Shown piece after piece: positions 18,279 through 33,519 of a DNA stretch of 64,000 bases. The translations under genes and the position numbers were made by a program. The stretch covers positions 1 to 64,000 of the forward strand of contig NZ_AONC01000012.1 of the NCBI RefSeq assembly GCF_000585215.1, in the 5' to 3' direction. The number at the start of each line of letters is the position of its first letter. Within the stretch, counting starts at the first letter, position 1. Below the pieces are notes generated by a model. That model was not told the DNA's origin. It saw nothing but the letters and a program-made list of their open reading frames with translations, and made no database searches. The DNA is from Imhoffiella purpurea. Lineage in GTDB: Bacteria; Pseudomonadota; Gammaproteobacteria; Chromatiales; Chromatiaceae.

Positions 18279-19202
18279 TCAGCTTAGAGATCCCCGCTCG
18301 ATCCGGTGCCGCCCGGCGTGCTTGGCCGCGTAGAGCGCCTGGTCGGCGGCCTCGATGATCTGGCGTGGGGTCGCATGGGCGTCCGGGACCGAGGTCACCA
18401 CGCCCATGCTGAGGGTGACCCAGTCCGCGGCGCGGCTGGCCGAGTGCGGGATGGCCAGATCGTCCACGCAGCGATTCAGCTCCTCGGCGATATGCCAGAC
18501 CTGCTCCTCGTCCGTATAGGGCAGCAGAACCATGAACTCCTCGCCGCCGTAACGGGCGATGAAGTCGCCGGAGCGCTGCAACCGCTTGGACAGGGTCGAG
18601 GCGAGACGGCGCAGACAGTCGTCGCCGGCACCGTGGCCGTAGGTGTCGTTGTATTCCTTGAAATGGTCCACGTCGAGATAGATGAGCGAGAGCGGCCGGC
18701 CCGAGCGCTGGGCGCGGTTCAACTCGCCCTCCAGAACCTGATCGAAGCGGCGCCGGTTGCTGACCTCGGTCAGGGCATCGACGAAGGCGTAGGACTCCAG
18801 CAGCTCGTATTTGTGCTTGAGCTCCAGATGCAGCTTGACCCTGGCCTTGACCATCGGCGGATGGAATGGCTTGGTGATGTAGTCGACCGCGCCGGCGGCG
18901 AAGCCCCGGGTCGAGTCCATCACCTCGGAGACCGCGGTGACGAAGACCACCGGGATGGACTTGGTGGCCTCGTTGCGCTTGAGCGCGGCGCACAGCTCGT
19001 AGCCGTCCATCTCGGGCATGAGGATGTCGAGCAAGATGACGTCGGGCGGACTCTCGGCCTGGGCGAGCTTGAGCGCACGCTCCGGCTTGGTGGCGGCACT
19101 GACGCGGAACTCGTCGCGAAAGACATCCATCAGGACATCGATGTTCTCCTTGGTGTCGTCCACGATGAGAATCTTGGGTCGGTCGTCCCGCTCATTGGTC
19201 AC
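18279..19202 (-). CDS. Response regulator with GGDEF output (diguanylate cyclase)
   Basis: 307 residues from a GTG start that lies inside the last codons of the upstream kinase gene (11-base overlap). A receiver domain (residues 9-125, phospho-acceptor Asp59, conserved Lys111) is followed by a GGDEF domain (about 140-300). The active-site motif reads GGEEF (219-223), a fully competent variant, and RSGD at 210-213 is an intact RxxD inhibitory site, five residues upstream. It should make cyclic di-GMP from GTP when phosphorylated, with product feedback. The overlap makes the preceding hybrid kinase the likely phosphodonor, through its phosphotransfer domain. Confidence 0.92.
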   Translation of the reverse strand: MTNERDDRPKILIVDDTKENIDVLMDVFRDEFRVSAATKPERALKLAQAESPPDVILLDILMPEMDGYELCAALKRNEATKSIPVVFVTAVSEVMDSTRGFAAGAVDYITKPFHPPMVKARVKLHLELKHKYELLESYAFVDALTEVSNRRRFDQVLEGELNRAQRSGRPLSLIYLDVDHFKEYNDTYGHGAGDDCLRRLASTLSKRLQRSGDFIARYGGEEFMVLLPYTDEEQVWHIAEELNRCVDDLAIPHSASRAADWVTLSMGVVTSVPDAHATPRQIIEAADQALYAAKHAGRHRIERGSLS

Positions 19203-22200
19203 GGACCATCTCCTCGGCAAGCGTTGTGAGTATCTCGATGGCGGCATCCATGTCGAAATCCTCGATCCGATCCGCGACCGATGCGATGGGCTCCGAGCCG
19301 AAGCGGTGTTCCAATGCGGGACGCAGCCCGTCCAGACGCTCTCGGGCCCGGGCCAGATCCTCGTCGAGCAGGACGATCAGCTCCTTCAGCGCCTCCTCGC
19401 TCAAGCCGATGGCGGCGTCCTCCTCGGGAACCGCCCGGGCCTGCTCGGCGGGCAGATCGGCCAGTCCGTCCAGCACCTCGGCCATGGCGAGATCGAGCGA
19501 GCGCCAGGCATCCGAATCGGTGTCGCGGCCGCCTTCTGCGATACCCTGCTCCACCACCCGAGCGGCCTCGTAGAGTACGCCGGCACCGATGTTTCCCGCG
19601 ACACCCTTGAGCGAATGCACCCTCCTGCGGGCTTCCTCGATGCGTCCGACGGACAGGTCCTGGCGCGTCAGGATCAGGGCATCGCCCCAGGCCGGACGAA
19701 AACCCCGCAGGAGCTTCAGGTAGAGCGTCGGGTTGCGGTTGGCGTGCATCAACCCCTCTTCGAGATCGATTCCGGACGGACGGAACCCGGCCAGCATCGC
19801 CTCGGACGAATCGCCCTGCTCGGCCTGCCCGATCCGAGCCGGCCCGTCCTGGTGCGGCCGATCGCCCGGCTCCACCCAGCGCGCCAAGGCGGCGAACAGA
19901 CGCTCCGGATCGATCGGCTTGGACACATAGTCGTTCATGCCCGCCTGCAGACAGCGCTCGAGATCGCCCTTGAGGGCATGGGCGGTCATGGCGATGATCG
20001 GCAGATCGGCCTTGTCCGGATCGGAACGAATGCGCCTGGTCGCCTCCAGCCCGTCCATCAGCGGCATCTGCAGATCCATGAGTACCGCATCGTGACGCCC
20101 GGGATCCGCCTGGGAAACGGCCTGGACACCGTTCTCGGCCGTCTCCACCTCGAATCCGACCGAGCTCAGCCATTCGATCGCCACCAGGCGGTTCATCTCG
20201 ATGTCCTCGACCAGCAGGACCCGGCGACCGCTGAAATCCGGCGTCGACCCGTCACTCGGCTCGACCTGGCGCATCAGCCCGCCGGCGATCGCCGCATCCG
20301 GGTGTCCGAACAGGGCCATGATGGTATCGAAGAGGAACGACTGGTTGACCGGCTTGTTGAGGAAGGCGTCCAGAATCGAGCGCTCGCCCGGCTGCATCAG
20401 ATCCTCGCGGGCATAGGCCGAGACCATGCAGACGACCGGAGTCTTCTCGAGCCGGAGATCGCCGCGGATGTGGCGCGCGGTCTCCAGACCGTTCATCCCG
20501 GGCATCTTCCAGTCCATGAGGACCAGATCGAAGGCGCGGCCCGGCTCGGACATGAGCTCCAGCGCCTCCCGCCCCGAGGCCGCGGGGACGGCCGACATCT
20601 GGAAGGATTCGATCTGTCGCACCAGGATCTCGCGCGAGGTGGCGTTGTCGTCCACCACCAGGACCTGGAGCCCGCGCAGATCGACCGGTGTCGAGGGAAG
20701 GCGTTCCTCGCGCTCGGGCTGACGCTCGAAGGCGAGCGTCGCGATGAAGGTGCTGCCCCGTCCCAGCTGACTCTCGGCCACCAGGTCGCCGCCCATGAGC
20801 CGCGCCAGATCGCGCGCGATCGCCAGCCCCAGACCGGTACCGCCGTGACGCCGGGTGATGGACTGATCGGCCTGGGCGAAGGACTCGAAGACGGTCTGCA
20901 GCCGATCCTCGGGGATGCCCGCCCCGGTATCGCGAACCTGGAAGCGCAGCATCACGGAATCCGGATCGGGTGCGTCCGGCGGCGGATCGAGCCGCTCGAC
21001 CGAGACCATCACCTCGCCCTTCTCGGTGAACTTGATGGCATTGGAGGTCAGGTTGATGAGGATCTGACCGAGCCGGGTCGGATCGCCGATCAGGGCGCGC
21101 GGAACCCCGGCATCCGCCGAGACGATCAGCTCGATCTCCTTTTCGTGGGCGCCGTAGGCGAACATCTCGCTCAGATTCGCCAGTACCTCGTCGAGCGAGA
21201 AGGGGGTGCGTTCCAGTTCCAGCCGTCCAGCCTCGATCTTGGAAAAATCGAGGATGTCGTTGATCAGGGCCAGCAGCGATTTGGCGGCGATGCGCGCCTT
21301 GCTCAGATAGTCGCGCTGACGCGGATCCAGCTCGCTGCGCAGCACCAGGTCGGTCAGCCCCATGACGGCATTGAGCGGGGTACGGATCTCGTGGCTCATG
21401 TTGGCCAGGAAGCCGCTCTTGGCCTCGCTGGAGAGCCGCGCCGCCTCGCGCTCCAGTTCGGCCTGCTGGCGCGCGCGGCGATCGGTGAGATCGGACACCA
21501 TGCCTTCGAGCAGCGAGGATCCGTCGGCCTGCTCGACCAGCCGCATCGAGATCCCGGCCCAGAAGGTGGACCCGTCGAGACGCCTCAGCTCGGCCTCGAA
21601 TCCGCTCAAGGCCCCCCGCTCGCGGACCAGGCTCAGCAGCCGCGAACGCTCGGCGGGGTCGACATAGACCAGATTCCCCAGATCCCGCATCTCGGACAGA
21701 TCGCGCGCCAGATCCGAATCCCCCAGCATCCGCCGCAGCGCCGGGTTGGCGGTGATGAAGTCACCGCTCGGGGTGGTCTGGAAGATGCCCTCGGCGGCAT
21801 GCTCGAAGATGCCGCGATAGCGCTGCGCGATCTCCTCGATACGCACTCGGCTCGCCATCAGGCGCTCGGCCATGCGATCGAATGCACGCGCCAGAACGCC
21901 GATCTCGTCCCCACGGGTACTCTTGAGACGCACGCTCATGTCGCCGTCGGCGATCCGCGTGGCGCCATCGGTCAGGCTGGCGATGGGGCGCGCCAGTGCC
22001 CGCCCCATCCACCAACCGCTCAGGACGATCAGGGGCAGGGTGAAGGCGAAGGCGCCGAGCGCGAGCCAGATCACGCGCCGCTCGTAGGCACGGACGGTCT
22101 CGGCCGAGATGTCGGCGCCCAGCACGCCGGCCCGGGTGCCGTCGGAGGCCAGAATCGGCGCATAGCCCGACAGCCAGGTTCCCCAGCGGTCCGTATATAG

Positions 22201-22674
22201 ATCCGTCTCGACCAGCGCGGAATCGAGCGTCGCGAAACGGCGAGTCAGCAGCTCGCTGGCGCCGCGATAGAGACCGCCGGCCGGCACCCGACGCTGCGGA
22301 TCATCCTCGGCGTCGACGAGGAAGCGAATGCCGCCCTGCGAATCGGCTCGCATGCTGTAGAAATCGTCCAGATCCGGCACCTTGGACAGAAGCGATTGGA
22401 AGACCGCCTGCATGCGCCGATAGGCATCGCCATCGTATCGGGTATCGAAGGGGATGCTGAGGTGCAGATCTCCATCCAGATTGGCGGCGGCCACCGCGAC
22501 GATGTCGGACAGACGCTGTCGAAGGGATGACATCGCATAATCGCTCTCCACCCGATAGACAGCGGTCGAGATGACGGCGGCGACCGCCACGGCGATCGCG
22601 AAGAAGGCCAGCGAGAATTTCCCCTGAAGACCTAGGCGGCGCAATCCTTCAGCGGGATGTGACATGGATCTCAA
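19192..22674 (-). CDS. Membrane hybrid sensor histidine kinase (HAMP-PAS-HisKA-HATPase-REC-REC-HPt)
   Basis: An 1160-residue protein. Order of domains: membrane segment about 21-40, periplasmic sensor region about 41-200, second membrane segment about 202-220, HAMP (about 222-275), PAS (about 283-400), dimerisation/phosphoacceptor domain with His428 in [11 protein letters not shown], ATPase domain with the N box NLTSNAIKFT and G boxes DTGAGI and GGTGLGLAIA, two receivers (Asp721 and Asp867), and a C-terminal HPt domain with His1020 in RVHSLKGVAGN. This is a BarA/ArcB-like phosphorelay layout with an extra receiver. The signal is unknown. Its 3' end overlaps the RR-GGDEF gene. The divergent GGDEF-EAL gene starts 163 bases away. 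Confidence 0.92.
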   Translation of the reverse strand: MRSMSHPAEGLRRLGLQGKFSLAFFAIAVAVAAVISTAVYRVESDYAMSSLRQRLSDIVAVAAANLDGDLHLSIPFDTRYDGDAYRRMQAVFQSLLSKVPDLDDFYSMRADSQGGIRFLVDAEDDPQRRVPAGGLYRGASELLTRRFATLDSALVETDLYTDRWGTWLSGYAPILASDGTRAGVLGADISAETVRAYERRVIWLALGAFAFTLPLIVLSGWWMGRALARPIASLTDGATRIADGDMSVRLKSTRGDEIGVLARAFDRMAERLMASRVRIEEIAQRYRGIFEHAAEGIFQTTPSGDFITANPALRRMLGDSDLARDLSEMRDLGNLVYVDPAERSRLLSLVRERGALSGFEAELRRLDGSTFWAGISMRLVEQADGSSLLEGMVSDLTDRRARQQAELEREAARLSSEAKSGFLANMSHEIRTPLNAVMGLTDLVLRSELDPRQRDYLSKARIAAKSLLALINDILDFSKIEAGRLELERTPFSLDEVLANLSEMFAYGAHEKEIELIVSADAGVPRALIGDPTRLGQILINLTSNAIKFTEKGEVMVSVERLDPPPDAPDPDSVMLRFQVRDTGAGIPEDRLQTVFESFAQADQSITRRHGGTGLGLAIARDLARLMGGDLVAESQLGRGSTFIATLAFERQPEREERLPSTPVDLRGLQVLVVDDNATSREILVRQIESFQMSAVPAASGREALELMSEPGRAFDLVLMDWKMPGMNGLETARHIRGDLRLEKTPVVCMVSAYAREDLMQPGERSILDAFLNKPVNQSFLFDTIMALFGHPDAAIAGGLMRQVEPSDGSTPDFSGRRVLLVEDIEMNRLVAIEWLSSVGFEVETAENGVQAVSQADPGRHDAVLMDLQMPLMDGLEATRRIRSDPDKADLPIIAMTAHALKGDLERCLQAGMNDYVSKPIDPERLFAALARWVEPGDRPHQDGPARIGQAEQGDSSEAMLAGFRPSGIDLEEGLMHANRNPTLYLKLLRGFRPAWGDALILTRQDLSVGRIEEARRRVHSLKGVAGNIGAGVLYEAARVVEQGIAEGGRDTDSDAWRSLDLAMAEVLDGLADLPAEQARAVPEEDAAIGLSEEALKELIVLLDEDLARARERLDGLRPALEHRFGSEPIASVADRIEDFDMDAAIEILTTLAEEMVRDQ

Positions 22675-22837
22675 GTTACGGACGGATCAACCTAATGTCA
22701 TTGAATATAACCAATCCCAAACGTACTGTCCCGTTATCCGTTCAGGATCCAAACAGAGACATCGCCGGAGAGGAGTCGAGCGGTCGAAGACAACTTCCAG
22801 ATTTCAGGACGAGCCCGCTTCCGACGCCATCCCAGCC

Positions 22838-25111
22838 ATGAATCGCCCCGATCACTCTGAGCTCGCCTTGCTCGGCGTTGCGGATCTCGTCTCGACGCAG
22901 GTACATGCCTCGTTCGCCCAAGATCTGGCCGAGCGGACCGCCCGCCTACTGGGGCTGGATCAGGTCCAGGTCGGCTGTCTCGATCCCTCGGGCGAGCGCA
23001 TCGAGGTCCGGGCCGCCTGGCACGCTGGCCGGCAGCTCGGCACCTGGAGCTACGCACTCCGCGACACGGCCGCCTCCGCGGTCCTGCGCGAAGGCGGCCA
23101 GGGTATCGCAAGCGGGGCCCGCGATGCACATCCATTGGACCCCGATCTCCAGCATCTGGAGGCCGAGGGCTTTATCGGCGCCCCAATCCCAGGTCTCTAC
23201 GGAAGGCCCTCCGGGTTGATCTCGGGGTGCTCGTCCCAGCCCCTTGCCAGACCGGATCCGCTGCTGGCCGCGCTGCGCATCCTCGCCGTGCACGCGGCAG
23301 GCGTCTTCGCCGCCTCGGCCAACCACGACCGACTGCGCCGCGAACGCCGCGCACTCCAGCGTATGCTCGACCAGGCCGAGCATCGTCAGCGCGAAACCGA
23401 GGCACGCTTCCACACCATGCTCGACTGGACCTACGACTGGGAATACTGGGTTCGGCCCGACGGCAGCTTCTACTACATGACGCCCTCGGCCGAGCATTTC
23501 ACCGGCTTTCCCAGCGAGCACTTCCTGCATGACCCCGACCTGCTCGAAAGGATCGTCCACCCGGACGACAAGGCCATATGGAAGCGGCATATCAAGGGAT
23601 CGCTTCCACCCCGCAGCCAAGATATCTACGAGCTTGAATTCCGTATCCGGCACAAGGACGGCAGGCTCCTATGGGTCGAGCATCGCTGCCGCCCCGTCAT
23701 CGACGCCAGCGGCGACTATCGCGGCCGGCGGGTCAGCATCAGCGACATCACGGCCCGCAAGGAGGCCGAGGAGCAGATCCGCAGCCTCGCCTACTTCGAT
23801 CCCCTGACCGGTCTGCCCAACCGGCGTCTGCTGCTCGACCGTCTCGGTCATGCCCTCGCCGCCAGCCGCCGCACCCGCCAATACGGCGCTCTGCTCATGA
23901 TCGACCTGGACCATTTCAAGTCGCTCAACGACACCCAGGGCCACGATGTCGGCGACCGCCTCCTGGTCGAGGTCGCCCGCCGCATGACGCAGTCGCTGCG
24001 AGCCGAGGACACGGTCGCACGTCTGGGCGGGGACGAATACTTGGTGATGCTCGAAACGCTCGGAACCGACGAGCAGAACGCCGCCAACGAGGCAGAGGGT
24101 ATCGCCGAAAAGATCCGACTGAGGCTCAAGGAACCCTATCCCATCGGTCGCGCGGATCAGGCCGACCATTACTGCAGCTGCAGCATCGGGCTCTCACTGT
24201 TCCAGGGGGATCGCGAATCGGTCGAGGTCCTGCTGAAACAGGCCGACGTGGCCCTCTATCAGGCCAAGGATGCCGGCCGCGACACCATCCGCTTCTTCAA
24301 TCCGGAGATGCAGAAGGCCATCGAATCGCGTATCGCCCTGGAGACGGCGCTGCGACAGGCGCTGCTGCGCGGCGAGCTGCAGCTCTTCTATCAGCCCCAG
24401 ATCGATCAGCACGGCAAGCGCATCGGCGCCGAGGCGCTGCTGCGCTGGCTGCATCCGAATCGCGGGCTCATACCGCCCCTGGATTTCATACCCCTGGCGG
24501 AGGAGACGGGCCTGATCGTTCCGATCGGCCACTGGGTCGTGGATACCGCCTGCGCCCAGCTCAAGGAGTGGGAGACCTGCGCGACGATGAGATCGCTTCA
24601 GCTCGCGGTCAACGTCAGCGCACGCCAGTTCCATCAGCCGGACTTCGTCGCCCAGGTGCGGGAGAGTCTCGAGCGGTCCAAGGCGAACCCTGCCCGGCTC
24701 AAGCTGGAGCTGACCGAGAGCGTCGTCCTGGAGAATGCCGACTCGGTGATCGAGCGCATGCACCAGCTGCGCGCGCTCGGCGTCAGTTTCTCGATGGACG
24801 ATTTCGGAACCGGCTACTCGTCTCTGTCCTATCTCAAGCGGCTCCCGCTCGATCAGCTCAAGATCGACAAATCCTTCGTGCGCGACATCACCACGGATCC
24901 CAACGACGCCGCCATCGTGCGCGCCATCCTGGCCATGAGCCGCTCGCTCGGCATCCAGGTCATCGCCGAGGGCGTGGAGACCGAGGAGCAGCAGCTCTTC
25001 CTGCTCGACAACGGCTGTTTCGCCTTTCAGGGCTATCTCTTCGGCAAGCCGAGTCCCATCGTCGACTGGCGGTCTCAGGCGACTCAGGGCCCATCTCGCG
25101 CCGAGGATTGA
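22838..25111 (+). CDS. GAF-PAS-GGDEF-EAL cyclic di-GMP enzyme
   Basis: 757 residues from the ATG at 22838; the frame is open further upstream, but that part lies in the promoter region of the divergent kinase. An N-terminal GAF-like sensor (about 10-150), a PAS/PAC module (about 185-310, with SDITARKEAEEQ), a GGDEF domain with GGDEY and an RAED inhibitory site just before it, and an EAL domain with GAEALLRW, the metal-binding LTESVVLEN and DDFGTGYSSLSYLK, and AEGVETEEQ. The EAL active-site set looks complete, so phosphodiesterase activity is expected; the GGDEY motif may also be active. No membrane segments, so it is cytoplasmic. Confidence 0.92.
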   Translation: MNRPDHSELALLGVADLVSTQVHASFAQDLAERTARLLGLDQVQVGCLDPSGERIEVRAAWHAGRQLGTWSYALRDTAASAVLREGGQGIASGARDAHPLDPDLQHLEAEGFIGAPIPGLYGRPSGLISGCSSQPLARPDPLLAALRILAVHAAGVFAASANHDRLRRERRALQRMLDQAEHRQRETEARFHTMLDWTYDWEYWVRPDGSFYYMTPSAEHFTGFPSEHFLHDPDLLERIVHPDDKAIWKRHIKGSLPPRSQDIYELEFRIRHKDGRLLWVEHRCRPVIDASGDYRGRRVSISDITARKEAEEQIRSLAYFDPLTGLPNRRLLLDRLGHALAASRRTRQYGALLMIDLDHFKSLNDTQGHDVGDRLLVEVARRMTQSLRAEDTVARLGGDEYLVMLETLGTDEQNAANEAEGIAEKIRLRLKEPYPIGRADQADHYCSCSIGLSLFQGDRESVEVLLKQADVALYQAKDAGRDTIRFFNPEMQKAIESRIALETALRQALLRGELQLFYQPQIDQHGKRIGAEALLRWLHPNRGLIPPLDFIPLAEETGLIVPIGHWVVDTACAQLKEWETCATMRSLQLAVNVSARQFHQPDFVAQVRESLERSKANPARLKLELTESVVLENADSVIERMHQLRALGVSFSMDDFGTGYSSLSYLKRLPLDQLKIDKSFVRDITTDPNDAAIVRAILAMSRSLGIQVIAEGVETEEQQLFLLDNGCFAFQGYLFGKPSPIVDWRSQATQGPSRAED

Positions 25112-25117
25112 CGGGAT

Positions 25118-25150
25118 GCCGATCGGACGCCCTCCCGGCGTTCGATCGGC
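25118..25150. terminator. Bidirectional terminator-like hairpin
   Basis: GCCGATCGGACGCC (25118-25131) pairs with GGCGTTCGATCGGC (25137-25150), 14 pairs with a single G-T wobble and a 5-nt loop. It fills most of the 63-base space between the convergent GGDEF-EAL and glycerophosphodiesterase genes. No clear T-tract is present. Confidence 0.6.
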
Positions 25151-25174
25151 TCGCGGGTCGAATAGACGCTTTCC

Positions 25175-26404
25175 CTAAAGCCCCATGCAGTTGGCGTAAT
25201 AGGTCACGGTCGCGGGCCAGTCCGAGAAGATGCCGTCGATGCCGACGTCCCAGGTCAGGACGTCGAGCAGCTCGTACATGTCGCCGTCATTGTCGATGGC
25301 GTCGGTGATCGACTGATAGTAATAGCCGCCACCGTCCTTGAGCAGACCGGAGCGCTCGAGGGTCCAGGTGATGATTCCCAGCCCGGCCGACTTGGCCTGG
25401 CCGGCATAGACCGAGGGCACGATCTTGCCGTCACCGTCCAGGGTGACCAGCATCCAGGTCGGCGGGGCGATGTATTTGACACCCCTGTCGGCCAGCTGCT
25501 GCATGCTCGGCGACCAGGTCGCTGGCTTGGAGGGATCGAAGGAGGCATCCGAGTCGCGTCCGTCGAGATAGACCGCCTGACGACCGAACGCGGGATCCGC
25601 CGCGATCCAGAAAAGCACGTCGTCCAGATTGAACGACTGGGCGAAGACCCGCTCCGGACGCACGCCCAGGCTCTTGTACTCGTCGATCATCTGCTGGGCA
25701 TAGGCCTGCTGCGTGTAGTCGCCCTGGAAAGGCATGGTCACGCTGGGCTCCTTCAGTTCGGGCGTGAACTTGGCCCCGAGCGAGCTGATGAGCGCGATGC
25801 TCTCGCGATGGGTCATGACGGTGCCGCAGGTCGCGTAGAGATCGGTACGGTAGTTCGCCGTACCGCCCATGTACTCATCGACCGTCAGGGCGTCGGGGTT
25901 GCTGGCATCCATCTTGCCGCACAGCGACTTGAACTCGTTCAGGGTGATGTCGCTGGTGCAGCAGACGGCCGAGGCGGCTTTGGTGCGGTTGCCGTTCTCG
26001 TCGAATTCGGCCGGGGAGAAGGGCTGGGTGCATTTCGCAGCCAGCTCGGGATGGGCCAGGATGTCGGTGGTGGTGTGCAGGTCGCACTGCGAGTGCCGGC
26101 AGACCAGCTGGCGGTCCTTGGTGAAGGTCACGTCGCACTCGATGATGCCGGCGCCCATCCTGGCGGCGGCGACGTAGGACTCGCGCGTATGCTCCGGGAA
26201 CTGCAGGGCGGCGCCGCGATGGCCGATCGAGAAATCGCTCTTCTCCATCGGCATGTCGCGGCAGGAGTCCAAGGTGGACTTGAGCCATCCCTCCTCCATG
26301 TCGTCGATCAGATAATAGGGGCGGGGTCCGATCTGAACGTCGGCGAACAGGGTCGGCGCGACCAGGAGTGCGCCGAGCCCGAGGATACGTCTTAGCATGC
26401 GCAT
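25175..26404 (-). CDS. Secreted glycerophosphodiester phosphodiesterase
   Basis: 409 residues with an N-terminal Sec signal peptide ([20 protein letters not shown], cleaved near ADV). The GDPD TIM-barrel core is recognisable: [15 protein letters not shown], then [20 protein letters not shown], which supplies the catalytic His and acidic metal ligands. The usual HD of the third motif reads HSQCDL, and a Cys-containing insertion follows, as in longer periplasmic members. It should hydrolyse deacylated phospholipids to glycerol 3-phosphate and an alcohol. GGAG lies about eight bases before the start. It lies within the signalling block, between two kinase genes, and seems independent of them. 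Confidence 0.85.
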   Translation of the reverse strand: MRMLRRILGLGALLVAPTLFADVQIGPRPYYLIDDMEEGWLKSTLDSCRDMPMEKSDFSIGHRGAALQFPEHTRESYVAAARMGAGIIECDVTFTKDRQLVCRHSQCDLHTTTDILAHPELAAKCTQPFSPAEFDENGNRTKAASAVCCTSDITLNEFKSLCGKMDASNPDALTVDEYMGGTANYRTDLYATCGTVMTHRESIALISSLGAKFTPELKEPSVTMPFQGDYTQQAYAQQMIDEYKSLGVRPERVFAQSFNLDDVLFWIAADPAFGRQAVYLDGRDSDASFDPSKPATWSPSMQQLADRGVKYIAPPTWMLVTLDGDGKIVPSVYAGQAKSAGLGIITWTLERSGLLKDGGGYYYQSITDAIDNDGDMYELLDVLTWDVGIDGIFSDWPATVTYYANCMGL

Positions 26405-26536
26405 TGCGGGCTCCGTCAGGGAGAATTGAGTCGAAACGATGGAGCTCGCAAAGATAATGCGCGGAGATGACGGCTGGATGCCGTTTCGATGACGATCCGA
26501 GCGCGGGCATCCACACCTGGATACCCGGACATGGGG

Positions 26537-30859
<4,323 letters not shown>

Positions 30860-30931
30860 GCGCAAGCCCTGCAGCTGGAGCGATGAGGGCTCGGCGCCGC
30901 AGCCACCTGGGCGGACGCCGAAGCCGATCCG

Positions 30932-32038
<1,107 letters not shown>

Positions 32039-32183
32039 GGTCGGGATTCGGTCTCGGCTTATGGTTATAGAGGCCATGGAATGGCCTTATCGTCGCGAGG
32101 CGAGCCTGGATGTCCTCCGCTCTCGCGGCCAATCCTAGCATGGAGAGCGCCGTATCCCTATCGTGCCCCCTCGCCACGGCCGA

Positions 32184-33416
32184 TCAGAGATCCACGGCTC
32201 CGAGTCGCGCCACGTCGCGATCGCGCATGCCCAGCAGATAGAGGATTCCGTCCAGCCCCACGTTGGTGATGGAGTGCCTGGCCTGCCGGGTGACGATGGG
32301 CTTGGCGTGGAAGGCGATCCCCAGCCCGGCGATGGAGAGCATGGGCAGATCGTTGGCGCCGTCGCCGACCGCGATCACCTGCTCGAGATGGATCCCTTCG
32401 CGCTCGGCGATCTCGCGCAGCAGCTCCGCCTTGCGCCTGCCGTCGACGATCTCGCCCGAGACCTCCCCGGTCAGCTTGCCGTCGCGGAAGTCCAGACGGT
32501 TGGCATAGATGTAGTCGACTCCGAAACGCCGCTGGAGATGCTCGGCGAAATAGGTGAATCCGCCCGAGAGGATGGCGACCTTGTAGCCGAGCCGCTTGAG
32601 CGTCGCGATCAGACGGTCGGCGCCCTCGGTGATGGGCAGGCGCTCGGCGATCCCGGCCAGGACCGATTCGTCGAGCCCCTCGAGCAGCGCCATGCGGCGG
32701 CGGAAGCTCTCCTGGAAGTCCATCTCGCCGCGCATCGCCGACTCGGTGATGGCCGCGACCCGGTCGCCGACCCCGGCGGCGGCGGCCAGTTCGTCGATCA
32801 CCTCGGTCTGGATCAGGGTCGAGTCCATGTCGAAGCAGACCAGACGCCGGTTGCGCCGGTAGATGTCGTCCTCCTGCACCGAGACGTCCACGTCCAGTAC
32901 CTGCCCCAGGGCCAGCAGCTCGGCGTGCAGATCCGCCAGGCTGTCCACGGCGCCCCGCACCGACAGCTCGACCGAGGCCAGCGCGTTCGAGCGCGCCTCG
33001 CGCCGCGAGATACGGCCGGTCAGACGCACGATGCGATCGACGTTGAGCCCGCGCGCAGCCACCACCGAGGACACCCGGGCGATATGCTCGGCATCGATCT
33101 CGCGACCGAGCAGGGTGAGGATGTGGCGTGGACGGCCCTGCTCGTGGACCCAGCCCTCGTAGGCATCGCCTTCGATCGGCGCGAAACGGATGTCGAGCCC
33201 CATGCCATGGGCGCAGAAGAGGAGATCCTTGAAGACACCGCAGTCGGCCCCGGAGCGCGGCAGCTCGACCATAAGACCCAGCGCCAGCGCGTTATGGATG
33301 GTCGACTGACCGATGTCCAGAATGGGAACCCGATAGCGGGCGAGGATCTCGGTCAGGGATGCGATGATACCCGGCCGATCCTCGCCGGTGACGTTGATCA
33401 GAACGATTTCGCTCAT
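32184..33416 (-). CDS. serB: Phosphoserine phosphatase SerB with two ACT-like domains
   Basis: This 410-residue enzyme hydrolyses phosphoserine to serine, the last step of serine biosynthesis. Two regulatory ACT-like domains (about 1-80 and 95-180) precede the haloacid-dehalogenase catalytic domain. The nucleophile is Asp196 in FDMDST; the other motifs are ILSGGFT and VGDGANDLPML, which binds Mg2+. The long form with two ACT units is usual in Pseudomonas-like gammaproteobacteria. A terminator for the upstream pmbA gene lies 20-47 bases before the start, so serB must have its own promoter in a very short space or depend on read-through. Confidence 0.95.
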   Translation of the reverse strand: MSEIVLINVTGEDRPGIIASLTEILARYRVPILDIGQSTIHNALALGLMVELPRSGADCGVFKDLLFCAHGMGLDIRFAPIEGDAYEGWVHEQGRPRHILTLLGREIDAEHIARVSSVVAARGLNVDRIVRLTGRISRREARSNALASVELSVRGAVDSLADLHAELLALGQVLDVDVSVQEDDIYRRNRRLVCFDMDSTLIQTEVIDELAAAAGVGDRVAAITESAMRGEMDFQESFRRRMALLEGLDESVLAGIAERLPITEGADRLIATLKRLGYKVAILSGGFTYFAEHLQRRFGVDYIYANRLDFRDGKLTGEVSGEIVDGRRKAELLREIAEREGIHLEQVIAVGDGANDLPMLSIAGLGIAFHAKPIVTRQARHSITNVGLDGILYLLGMRDRDVARLGAVDL

Positions 33417-33435
33417 CTTGGAACCCGCTGCGCTC

Positions 33436-33463
33436 GGCGAAAAAAGCGCCTATTGTAGGCGCT
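33436..33463 (-). terminator. Intrinsic terminator after pmbA
   Basis: On the minus strand the stem AGCGCCTA/TAGGCGCT (8 bp, 3-nt loop, 33445-33463) is followed directly by TTTTT. This is a classical Rho-independent terminator 57 bases past the pmbA stop and separates the pmbA/tldD series from serB. Confidence 0.85.
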
Positions 33464-33519
33464 CGGCGCATGGCATGGCCGCCGAATTCGATCCTTGGGC
33501 CCGGCAGCCGCCAGCGAGC